A stretch of DNA of 64,000 bases. Source: Chaetoceros tenuissimus (taxonomy: Eukaryota; Bacillariophyta; Thalassiosirophyceae; Chaetocerotales; Chaetocerotaceae). A model generated the notes under the pieces. It was not told where the DNA came from. It saw nothing but the letters and a program-made list of their open reading frames with translations, and did not search any database. The number at the start of each line of letters is the position of its first letter. The first letter of the stretch is position 1. The stretch covers positions 744,001 to 808,000 of the forward strand of contig BLLK01000069.1 of the NCBI GenBank assembly GCA_021927905.1. The letters are read 5' to 3'. A program made the translations under genes and the position numbers. Shown here piece by piece: positions 20,941-30,000 of the stretch.

Positions 20941-21321
20941 ATGACTAAACAAATCTTTAAAACCCTGGTTCTTGTGACTGTGCTTTTGCTCAAAGCAGTT
21001 GAAGCCAAGTCTTGGTTATCTTGCCTTCACTGCCCAACAAGTGAAGACTATTCTTTTGAATGTCGTCATGGTGTGATTCCTAGGTGGCCACTTTGCCTCA
21101 TGTACACAGTCGATGATTGGGTCGATATGGCAATTGACAGTAGTACTAGATGCTGTGGTGATGATATGAAAGATTGTAAGTGCCCAAAGAAAGATACGTG
21201 GAGATTCAAAAAAAGAATTGGTGATTACTGTGAAGCTGCGAAACAATGTGAGGAAGATCGAAACATGTTTTCTCCCTATGTAAATACTCAAGAGGGAGAG
21301 GAGATGTTACAGGAAGACTGA
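20941..21321 (+). CDS. Small secreted cysteine-rich protein, unknown
   Basis: A 126-residue protein. The first 22 residues (basic start, LVLVTVLLLKAVEA) look like a classic signal peptide with cleavage after AVEA. The mature part, about 104 residues, has ten cysteines (for example SCLHC, RCC, DCKC) and an acidic tail, which suggests five disulfides and an extracellular or wall location. I do not recognise a family. It lies alone downstream of the MITE cluster, with an 18-bp tandem repeat in its upstream region. The coding call rests on the signal peptide, the cysteine pattern and an intact frame; expression is untested. Confidence 0.6.
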   Translation: MTKQIFKTLVLVTVLLLKAVEAKSWLSCLHCPTSEDYSFECRHGVIPRWPLCLMYTVDDWVDMAIDSSTRCCGDDMKDCKCPKKDTWRFKKRIGDYCEAAKQCEEDRNMFSPYVNTQEGEEMLQED

Positions 21322-21774
21322 CTTCAACCACGCACATTTTGTCCATTCTGTATAATCTAAATATGAATGTATTCAATATTCCATTCTTTTGCAACATAAT
21401 ATTGGTTTTCTTCTTGTATGCTAGAGACTACAAAACGTTTAAACTTCTCCACTTATCCAACATGCAAAACGACAACTGAGCTACCGTGCTTATGAAATTC
21501 AAACAAAAGTTCAACACTCACGAAGAAAAACACACAAAAGGAAACAGGAGTGAGTCGAGTCAAACGAGACAACAACAAAGCTAGATGTTGAAGTGTGTCA
21601 AATATTCTAAATCTAATAGTACAAGAAGAAAAGGGGTGACCACCCAAGATCTACCAATTGTCTCTCCTAAGAGAAACAAACGATGATCGAGGGTTGGAAC
21701 GTTTTCATCTTTTTAGCAGTAAAAAGTTAGTGTAAAGTATTTTCAGGTCGATTTCTTTGTTTATAACTCTGGAA
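21322..21774. other. Convergent 3' region, 453 bp
   Basis: Between the stop codons of the small secreted-protein gene and RPL7. It should hold both polyadenylation regions. Nothing else is seen. Confidence 0.55.
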
Positions 21775-22494
21775 TTACAACATTTTCTTGACGAGCTTGT
21801 TGATCTCCTCTCCACGGTTTCCAGCCTCTCCTCCCTCGAGGTAGTGAAGCAACTTGGTCTTTCTGGAGAATCCTCCCTTTGGAGAAGAAAGCTTGAATGG
21901 CCACAAGAAGTTGTTTGCCTGCTTGAAGTTTGGTCCAACAGTAACAATCTCGTGGATAAGGTCAGCACAGCAGTTGATTCCGTACTCTCCAAGTCCCTCC
22001 TTGATTACAGAGTTGTCAGCAATTGGGATGCGCTGCTTGTTGATCTTTCCGAATCCACGCTTGTATACGAGCTTCTCGATAGTAGCACGGGTTGGGATTC
22101 CGTAGGTTACGTATGGCTCGATAAGACGAAGCATACGGATGGTAGCCTCATTCAATCTAACAAGGGTAGCGTTGTGGATCTGGCGAAGACGGAAAAGCTG
22201 CATAACCTTCTTTGCCTTTGGAGAAACTCCGATGATACCACGGATACGGATAACAAGAGCAACCTTTGGCTCAGCAGGAACGTAGAATCCTCCCTCGGCC
22301 TTAGCCTTTCTGCGGTTGTCGATCTCTGCCTTCTCAGCAGCAGCGTATTCAGCAGCGTACTTCTCTGCGTTAGCAATAGCAGCCTTCTTGTCAGCAGCCT
22401 TCTCCTTTCTTGCTGCAACAGCTGCTGCTGCAGCATCGGATGCGATCTTAGCCTGGGTAGCTTGCTTCTTAAGAACAGATTCTGGGGTCTTCAT
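21775..22494 (-). CDS. RPL7: 60S ribosomal protein L7 (uL30)
   Basis: A 239-residue protein. A Lys/Ala-rich eukaryote-specific N-terminal extension (about 1-75) is followed by the uL30 core with [32 protein letters not shown] and [12 protein letters not shown], all typical of RPL7. The start at 22494 ([11 protein letters not shown]) gives a normal family length (human 248); the frame stays open to 22575, but those extra 27 residues look like 5' leader. Codon use is strongly biased toward C-ending and highly expressed forms, unlike neighbours, which keeps a 251-codon antisense frame open by chance. It is a structural protein of the large ribosomal subunit. It sits head to head with RPS10, 318 bp apart. 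Confidence 0.95.
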   Translation of the reverse strand: MKTPESVLKKQATQAKIASDAAAAAVAARKEKAADKKAAIANAEKYAAEYAAAEKAEIDNRRKAKAEGGFYVPAEPKVALVIRIRGIIGVSPKAKKVMQLFRLRQIHNATLVRLNEATIRMLRLIEPYVTYGIPTRATIEKLVYKRGFGKINKQRIPIADNSVIKEGLGEYGINCCADLIHEIVTVGPNFKQANNFLWPFKLSSPKGGFSRKTKLLHYLEGGEAGNRGEEINKLVKKML

Positions 22495-22812
22495 GTTTCC
22501 TACTTGTATTGATAACGTTGTTATGAGCTTGATGTGTTTGGATGCAAAGACTGGCTTGAGGGAGGAGGAAAACAAGTAAGAGGAAAGAGGTAAATTTTTC
22601 CGCGAAGCATTTTCAAACCTCTAGCCATTTTGTAATTTTTACTTCTAGCCACAAAAGGTCAGTTACCCCTTTACTAAGATTTTTGCATTCAACACCACAA
22701 ACGAGGTGCAAGCTAGCTAGCAACAGCCTCATCCAACTCTAACCTATAGTTTTTCGTGTTGTACTACATCGAACCATAATCAATACGATCAGAGCGATCC
22801 TAGACTAACATC
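22495..22812. promoter_or_regulatory. Bidirectional ribosomal-protein promoter region
   Basis: The 318-bp gap separates the start codons of RPL7 and RPS10, so both promoters must lie here or overlap. It carries a direct repeat CTAGCCA at 22621-22627 and 22645-22651, 24 bp apart, followed by AT-rich DNA. Shared control would give matched large- and small-subunit output. The repeat is seen; the function is inferred. Confidence 0.5.
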
Positions 22813-23229
22813 ATGTTCATTCCAAAGGCTAACCGCATTGCTGTTTTCAAGTACCTTTTCAGTGAGGGAGTTCTTGTTGTAAAGAAGGACACTGTTTCCT
22901 CCACCCACCCACACATTGAGGGACCAACCAACCTTGAGGTTCTTATGCTTGTAAAGTCTCTTGAGTCTAAGGGATACGTACGTGTTACCTTCAACTGGCA
23001 ATACAACTACGTATACCTTACCCCTGAGGGAATTGAGTACCTCAGATCCTACCTTGCTCTTCCAGCTGAGGTTGTACCAGCTACCCACCGTAAGGTTACT
23101 GGACGCCCAGAGGGACGTGACCGTGACGATGATAAGTTCGCTGGAGAGGGACGTGCTGCTTTCCGCGGAGGAAACGATCGCGAATACCGTGGACGTGATG
23201 GTGGATTCGGACGTGGAGGAGGAGTTTAA
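22813..23229 (+). CDS. RPS10: 40S ribosomal protein S10 (eS10)
   Basis: A 138-residue protein. It opens with MFIPKANRIAVFKYLFSEGV and has the eS10 winged-helix core through LTPEGIEYLRSYL and LPAEVVPATHR. The C-terminal tail is Arg/Gly/Asp-rich (RGRDGGFGRGG), as in eukaryotic S10. Human S10 is 165 residues, so this is slightly short in the tail. Codon use is as biased as in RPL7. It is a component of the small ribosomal subunit near the mRNA entry/head region. It shares its 5' region with RPL7. Confidence 0.95.
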   Translation: MFIPKANRIAVFKYLFSEGVLVVKKDTVSSTHPHIEGPTNLEVLMLVKSLESKGYVRVTFNWQYNYVYLTPEGIEYLRSYLALPAEVVPATHRKVTGRPEGRDRDDDKFAGEGRAAFRGGNDREYRGRDGGFGRGGGV

Positions 23230-23940
23230 ATCCTTTGAAACAAAAGAAAGAAAAAATGATGCAGTTGCTCTTGGTTTAATTGTATATTAGATTTGTGTCA
23301 CTCGTTCTTGCTGAACGATGATGTACTAGTGCTAGCTTTTAAACATAGAGAGTATTTGTATAGTTATACTTGATATTTTTGATTTTCCTTTTTGTGAAAT
23401 GAAAGTGATATGTCAAACAGAAAGTTTCTAGGTTGGCAGTATTAACTCCACATGGATTTGAAACCTTTCCATGTTTCAAAATGGAAAGTCATTACATATA
23501 TACTCAAACAATCTGAATGTATTTAGCTCTGTTTTACGTACAATATTACACACAAAATGTATTCAACATCAAAAGCAATGAACGCTTTCTTTGTTGAAAT
23601 GTATGACAATGAAAAACAGAACTCAAGACATATGAAGAAAAAACTTTCATATGAGCTTTTCTCAATTTCATATTTGCTTTGAATTGTATTTTACTACTAG
23701 ACTAGTAGCTAGTCTAGAGTAACATACTGTTGGAAAGCAACCAAAGTTGCAAATCTTGCAAGAAATTTCCAATGACGCCATGAGGACTATTTTATTATTA
23801 TGACAGTGTTTGATTGGACAAAAAAAGAATCTTTTTCCTTTTTGACTTTCAACTTTCTACACAGAACACAGAACAAGTAATCATTCACATCTTCAATCCA
23901 CAAATAAAGGATAGAACTAGTGCATAGGTTTCAAGCAATC
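23230..23940. other. Intergenic, 711 bp, holding direct repeat copy A
   Basis: RPS10 3' flank and upstream region of the GNAT-fusion gene. Besides repeat copy A it contains a small hairpin at about 23466-23489 (CTTTCCAT...ATGGAAAG). No gene is supported. Confidence 0.5.
23636..23816 (+). repeat. Direct repeat copy A upstream of membrane-GNAT gene
   Basis: About 181 bp, matching copy B (25508-25673) in the same orientation. Matching blocks include CATATGAGCTTTTCTCAA near the left end and a 56-bp block at the right end (AGAAATTTCCAATGACGCCA onward) with only two differences. It ends 125 bp before the start codon at 23941. It contains TGACGC, one of the diatom CO2/cAMP-responsive core variants. 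Confidence 0.75.
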
Positions 23941-25464
23941 ATGATAGAAAGAGAAGAAACACCACTGATGATGAAGCAGGGGTCTGGCGATGATGCAAAG
24001 GAACCTGAAACTGGCAGTGCTACACTCGGAGTTTTCATAGAAATTCTTGAGAACGTCTTAGATTGGTCACCGTTTATTTCAGTCCAAATCCTTGGAAGTG
24101 GAACGTATGTTTTATCCACTGCTTTTCTTGTTGGCACCCTTGCAGCTGCATTTGTCATCGTTTACAGCTTTCTTCGATCAGCCTCTTCAAGCTTCACACA
24201 TACTTTCACCCCCAAGATATTGGACGTTGGACAACTTGTCCTCTTTGGATCGCTATACATTTTAGCGTTGATTTCAAATAATGCTGGAAAATATACATCA
24301 TACCTTCAACAATTACTCTTTTTATGGTTCAATGCTCTTACTACAGGAGGCATGGGTCTGATAATGTGGACAAGTGTTCTGAATGGAAAACCGTTCGTTT
24401 TCGACTATGCAAAAGTCAAGATGCCGCCAGCCCTTTATGACAAACTTATCAGTAAGAATTGGTTTCGTAAAAAACTGACAGAAGTTGCCATGTTCTGGGT
24501 CAAGATTCTTGGAACAATGACGATAATCGTAACTATCCAACCCTTATTGGTGACAATTTTTTACAGTGGCAACCCGAAAAACGATCCTTCTGGATTTATG
24601 GCATTGTTGGGATTGTGGTTAACAATAGGACAAATTGTCATATTATCTTGTGCCATGTTCTATTCAGCCCAGAAGGGAAGAGCCAATGAAATTATAAAAA
24701 AACGCGTAAGGCTTGTAAAAGAAAATGGTCTTTCAAAAGATGAACGGCAGATGTATGGCGATGCAATATTCCTAGACAATCTAGACGTCAAGAACCATTG
24801 CATAAAAACTCTAAGGAACAATGAACAATTGGACTTGGCAGCTGAAGTCTTGACGGAGGCATTTAGCAATGACGACATGACGAATGGGTTAATGCGCACG
24901 AAAGAAGAAAAATTGAATTTCTTCAAGGCAAACTTGAAGGCGTATGCAGTTTTCAATCATGTATTTGGTTGCTTCAATAAATTCACTGTTGATAATGCAA
25001 CTACTCTGACGAAGCCTTCATGCGTAATGGTTTGTGTTCCGGTATTCTCCAAAAGAAGAGAAGAAATAGAAGTTTTTAATTCATTTCCCGCGTGGATTGA
25101 GCATGGCTTTGAAATGTCATCAGCGGATGAATTCCCCATTCCAGATGACGATTTAATGGAATGCTCTGAGCTGAAGAAGAAGAAGGAAAATGGGTTGCTT
25201 GGGAAACCTTACATTTATATTGCTTTTTTTGGTTCTGATTCTCAATGGAAGGGGAAAGGCTTTGGGAGATCATTGTTAAAGTATGTGATTGAGCTGAGCG
25301 AGCAAAAGCAAGTGCCTTTGGTTCTAGAAACTTCAACTGATCACAACAGAAAGAATTATGCGAAATATGGTTTTCAAACAATCGATCATGTGAAAGCGAG
25401 ACCCGATTGGGTGTTAATGGTCAGAATTCCAGGGCAACAAACAAGTAGATACGGCACGGTTTGA
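23941..25464 (+). CDS. Multi-pass membrane protein fused to a GNAT acetyltransferase domain
   Basis: A 507-residue protein; the ATG at 23941 is chosen because the open frame upstream has no other ATG. Five hydrophobic helices lie at about 52-78, 92-112, 122-146, 182-208 and 218-242. A linker follows, then a GNAT fold from about 285 to 495. The acetyl-CoA binding motif is QWKGKGFG at residues 435-442 (Q/RxxGxG/A), followed by the helix RSLLKYVIELSE and the late strand VPLVLETS with NYAKYGFQ, all normal for GNAT enzymes. The catalytic half would face one side of the membrane; substrate and organelle are unknown. Such a fusion is unusual. Near-identical direct repeats lie on both sides of the gene. 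Confidence 0.7.
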   Translation: MIEREETPLMMKQGSGDDAKEPETGSATLGVFIEILENVLDWSPFISVQILGSGTYVLSTAFLVGTLAAAFVIVYSFLRSASSSFTHTFTPKILDVGQLVLFGSLYILALISNNAGKYTSYLQQLLFLWFNALTTGGMGLIMWTSVLNGKPFVFDYAKVKMPPALYDKLISKNWFRKKLTEVAMFWVKILGTMTIIVTIQPLLVTIFYSGNPKNDPSGFMALLGLWLTIGQIVILSCAMFYSAQKGRANEIIKKRVRLVKENGLSKDERQMYGDAIFLDNLDVKNHCIKTLRNNEQLDLAAEVLTEAFSNDDMTNGLMRTKEEKLNFFKANLKAYAVFNHVFGCFNKFTVDNATTLTKPSCVMVCVPVFSKRREEIEVFNSFPAWIEHGFEMSSADEFPIPDDDLMECSELKKKKENGLLGKPYIYIAFFGSDSQWKGKGFGRSLLKYVIELSEQKQVPLVLETSTDHNRKNYAKYGFQTIDHVKARPDWVLMVRIPGQQTSRYGTV

Positions 25465-25819
25465 GAGATTTTCAACATCATTCGTACTCTATATTTTGCA
25501 TATCATGTAGAAAAAAACATATGAGCTTTTCTCAATTCATATTTGTTTTGAATTTCATGTTAGTACTAGACTATCTAGCTAATATTGTTTGACTACAAAG
25601 TTTGCAATCTTTTTTAAAGAAATTTCCAATGACGCCATGAGAACTATTTTATTATAATGACAGTGTTTGATTGAGAAGCCCGATGAAAAGATACAAAAAG
25701 ATAGCTAGTACGATGGTACTAAATCACTAAATCATGATGAATTCACTCAGTCTACTTTAGGTCGATGTGGTGTTTGTTACCGTACAGCTACTCTATTCTG
25801 TTACATACTCGTAGAAACG
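25465..25819. other. Intergenic, 355 bp, holding direct repeat copy B
   Basis: Most of the gap is the repeat described separately. The remaining ~145 bp lead into the SDR start codon. Confidence 0.5.
25508..25673 (+). repeat. Direct repeat copy B upstream of SDR gene
   Basis: About 166 bp, the partner of copy A. The right-hand 56 bases are almost unchanged, while the middle has small gaps and substitutions. It ends about 147 bp before the SDR start codon, nearly the same distance as copy A from its own gene. Confidence 0.75.
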
Positions 25820-26851
25820 ATGAGTAATTCTATAAAGACTGCAGTTGTGATTGGAGCCACTGGCTATGTTGGGTCTTCCATTGTGCAAGAACTTGTAAAC
25901 CAAGGACAGGTCAAATTGATCAGATGTACATCACGAGATGTTGAGAAAGCTAATTGGTTAAAAGATCTTTGTAGAGATGGTACTTGCCAGATCGAAATTG
26001 CAGCTCTTCATCTTAATGAGGGGGAAAAGACTCTAGAGCAATTGCAAACGGTCATGACAGGTGGTGATGTGGTCTTTTTTTGTGCTGGGCATGAAGAACA
26101 AAGTCCTTCGACAATTGATTTCATGGTGTCAAGCGCTGTTTCTGTAATTGAAGCTGCGAAAGTGACTAGTGTTGGGACAGTAGTTTTAACTTCAAGTGGT
26201 GGATCGACTAATCCTCAAGGTTTAAAAGATAGCACACCGAAGTCAGAACTTTTACATTTCAGCGACCCTGACTTGCAGATAAGTAGAGGAAGATATTCCC
26301 CCGCTGCAAAAACACTGATGGAAATCAAAGCATTCGAAGCGGTTGGTAGGAATCATAAAAATGAAATTGTTGACATCGGTCTGGCCACGACAGAATCCAC
26401 TCCTAGACTTGTTATTATGAATCCTAACTTGATCTTGGGACCACAAATAGATCCAAGTCCCATTATCAAAGGTAATTCATTGCCATGGATGGTCCAAATT
26501 CTAAAAAAGGAGCGAATGGCAGAATATGTTCCAAATGATAGTATGAGTATTATCGATGTAAGAGATCTAGCAAAGTTGCACATTGCGGCTGCAGTCAATG
26601 AAGAAGCGAGTGGACGATACTATGGAGTAAATCAATCCTATGCATGGAGAGAAATTTTACAAGAATTCCATTCCATACTTCCAACGTTTTACCAACCTCC
26701 ACCCTTGAATCCAGATGAAGACTATGGGAGTAAAATACCGACGCAATTTGATCATACACGCAAAAATAGTCTTGGGGTGACATTGCGTCCACTTCATGAA
26801 ACATTGGTAGATTTGGTTGATTTTTTCCAATCCAGAAATGCCTTGACATGA
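25820..26851 (+). CDS. NAD(P)-dependent epimerase/reductase, extended SDR, dihydroflavonol reductase-like
   Basis: A 343-residue protein. The N-terminal Rossmann motif VVIGATGYVGSS (GxxGxxG) binds NAD(P). The strand VVLTSSGGST matches the active-site Ser strand. The expected catalytic YxxxK appears as YSPAAK, that is, with one extra residue (Tyr-x4-Lys), followed by the usual TLMEIKAFE helix. Further on, IMNPNLILGPQ and IDVRDLAKLHIAA match the RPxxIxGP-like and DVRDLA motifs of the DFR/cinnamoyl-CoA reductase group. It would reduce a carbonyl on a small metabolite with NADPH; the substrate is unknown. The Tyr-Lys spacing may change activity or be tolerated. Confidence 0.8.
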   Translation: MSNSIKTAVVIGATGYVGSSIVQELVNQGQVKLIRCTSRDVEKANWLKDLCRDGTCQIEIAALHLNEGEKTLEQLQTVMTGGDVVFFCAGHEEQSPSTIDFMVSSAVSVIEAAKVTSVGTVVLTSSGGSTNPQGLKDSTPKSELLHFSDPDLQISRGRYSPAAKTLMEIKAFEAVGRNHKNEIVDIGLATTESTPRLVIMNPNLILGPQIDPSPIIKGNSLPWMVQILKKERMAEYVPNDSMSIIDVRDLAKLHIAAAVNEEASGRYYGVNQSYAWREILQEFHSILPTFYQPPPLNPDEDYGSKIPTQFDHTRKNSLGVTLRPLHETLVDLVDFFQSRNALT

Positions 26852-27044
26852 TTAACTCTCACTTCCGGAAAAAAGGGAAAAGCTGTGAACCTTCCTTTAA
26901 AAGCTTGTTTATGTGGAAATGACATGTCCATATCAGTTTTGATCATTTTTTATCTTTCTTAGGTTAATGTTACGATGTAATTTTGAAATCCTTTCATGAA
27001 ACATAATGCATACGTAGATGGTTATTATCACAAATTTTGTTAAT

Positions 27045-30000
27045 TTACTTAGAACTCTTTTCGACATACTCTTTTGCAGCCGACTTGACCCTTAGTCTAC
27101 TATCATCATCACCATGCTCATCTTCCATTCTATACCATTTCTTGAACAAGCTCTTCATTTGCTTGTCATTGAATTTCAGCTTCTTCTTCTTGTCTGCAGG
27201 ATTGATAGTTCTTTCAAATAGTCTTCTAGCAACTTCAATATCCCCATGCTTGATCTCCTTATCTACATATACAAACAAGAGATCCATGCGTTTCCTATTC
27301 TTTTCAAGCAATGCGTCAAATATTGTTCTAGCTCTTTCTGCGCTGCCATGTTCGTATTCTAACTGAGCAAACTTGGACATGGTCTCTACATGCTTATACT
27401 CTGGTAAACTTTGAACAGAACGTTTCCATAGCTTGTGAGCCTCGTCGTGTCTTCCATTCTTAAGTAAATATCCAAAATGTGCAATCCAAACAGTCTTTTT
27501 CGATTTGAACTTTTTGCACATCTTTTTGAACATGTCGTCGGCTCGATTCATTGCTGATGCATCGCCATGAGCAGCTACAACATCCTTCTCAAGCATTTCA
27601 CATACTCGAAGATAGACTTGCTTTGGATTATTGTGTTGAGCAGCCTTTTCAATTGCTTCCATGAAGCTTTTGTTAGATCCATACTTATTCTCAAGAGTAA
27701 TGAGTGCAGTCCAAACATTCAACTTCTCGCCTTCTTGTCTAAACTCGATCTTTTCAAATGCTCTCTTAGCAATATTTCTAGCACTCTCAATATCAGCAAG
27801 GGAAAGGTGGTATGCCATAAATTTGATCCAATTTTCTGAAGAGTTTGGATCACTTGCGAGAAGACGCTCGAAGTCAGCAGTAGTTTCTGGATTCTCGTCG
27901 GCGGTTCCATCGGCAAGCCTTTGCTCTTGTTTAGCAATTTCCTTCTCTTCCTCCTTCTTTGCAGCTGCCTTCTTCCTTGCTTTGTGACCTTTCTTGATAT
28001 TATCCGAGTCATCTTCGCTATCTGATGAATCAGAGGAGTCGCTATCATCAGCTGATTCTTCTGGCATACCCTTGGCATCCCAGTCGAAACCGACATCAAC
28101 ATCCATAGCTTGTGGGGTATCATCTTCATCTTCAGAAGATTCTTCCTCACTTGAAGACTCGTCTTCACTAGATGAACCTTCCTCGGAATCACTGTCACCT
28201 TCGTCTTCATTCTCAAGCTCATTCATCTTACTTGCAAGCTTAGCTGCATAATTTTCGTCATCACTATCATCATCATCAACAAACTTAATATTTGATTCTT
28301 CCATCTCTTCGTCACTATCGTCGTCGGAATCAGACTCATCTTCTGAATCTGAATCATCGAAGTTACTTGGTTTCATGCTAAGTCCAATGCGTTTCTCTTC
28401 GGCATCAACCTTAATTACAAGTACCTTGACGAGATCACCTGGACTGTAAAGGGATGAAAGATTTTTCACGTAGTCGTCACTACATTCTGAGAGGTGTACC
28501 AATCCTGAAACTTCACTGTTTTCAAGTCGGACAAAGACACCATAAGACTCAATTCTTGTAACTACTCCTCCATGTTTTTCACCTTCCTTGATGTCATCGA
28601 AAGTGAGTTTGTCTTGGTCTTCAAGAAGTATGGATTCTCTAAGATCAAGGTCAACATTGACCTTGTTTTTCTTTGCATTTTTCGTGACCTTCTTGACCTT
28701 TCCTACTACCAAACGACCAGGCGGGAACATAGAGATAGGATCTAGCAAAAAACTATCACTTAACTGTTTCAAAATAACTCTTCCTTCAATGTTACGGGCG
28801 AGTCTCAAAAAACATCCCTTCTTGTTAGTGTTCACCACAAAGGCATGAACAATTTCTTTTTCAGCTGGAGCCTCGTCGACATCGAAGTCGCCATCAAGTC
28901 TACTTTCGCGAAGACTAATCTCACATGGTCCAGAACGTGCTGCAGACAAGACCCTGCATTGCAAGTAAAGTCCATGGTGGAACTCGCCTTCTTGAATTCG
29001 TTGATTCTGGTCTCTGTTGGTATTCGAGAGGGGAAATGTTAGTTACATTTTCTAAACAAATGTGATCGATATTTCATCGTTATACACCTAGAGAAGGGAA
29101 ATTCCCAGTCATGTATCACTTCACACCAACCAATCTACTTTGATATATGCATATTCCAACTAATTGGATCGTCACAGCCGTGGAAGTGCTATTGCTAGCT
29201 CCATAGCAGTTCGGATTATGCAAACACTAGAAAGACAACACTTTTCGGAAAAACTTACTCATCGTCACTGTCTTCATCCTCCTTCTTTGATTTTCTCTGG
29301 AAGTCCTTTCTACCCAAAGGCATGTTCTCCCAGTCATCAACTTCTTCCAATTCAGTTATGTCACATCGACCTAGAGAACCATCTGGAAACTGCACCATTA
29401 ATGATGGAGCATTAACTTGCGTGAGGTTTCTGTTCACTCGACCGATCAAAATATCTCCTCGTGATGGTTTTGAACTCTTCGTTTCTTCTAGTGCTGTAAG
29501 ACGAACAACTTGTTTGAAAGGTCCATTTTTCGCTTGATTTGGAACAACACTACAATTGATTCTACCTCCAATTTTGAAATGCTTTTGCATATTATTCAAT
29601 ACATTGACATCCTTGGAAACTTGAAGTCCTGGGATGAATCCAGTGCAGCCAGGCGCAATCTGCACCCAGATGCCCTTGTTTTGCTTTGATACAGCAGTAA
29701 TAATACCACATACTGATGTTCCAGGTTTAATATTGGACGCGTTGTGTACCAAATCAGCAAGCATCTCAAATTGCTCCTCTGAGTCTCTATTTGATAATTC
29801 TACGTAAGTAGTACCATCTCTTATATCAATTGACACGCATCTTGCATCCTTAACAATAGTTCCAATATTCCAGGAGCTAAAAGGATGATGAGCCGTTATC
29901 TTTTCCTTGTCTTCGTCCATTTCGTGGTCTTCATCATCTGAATTAACTAATACAGGCATTGTACTGGCACTACCATTTAATGGAGCAGCCATAGTGACAT

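Noticed and set aside
21757-22512. A 251-codon open frame antisense to RPL7
   Set aside because: It mirrors the strongly biased codons of RPL7 and has Ser/Leu-rich composition with no recognisable domain.
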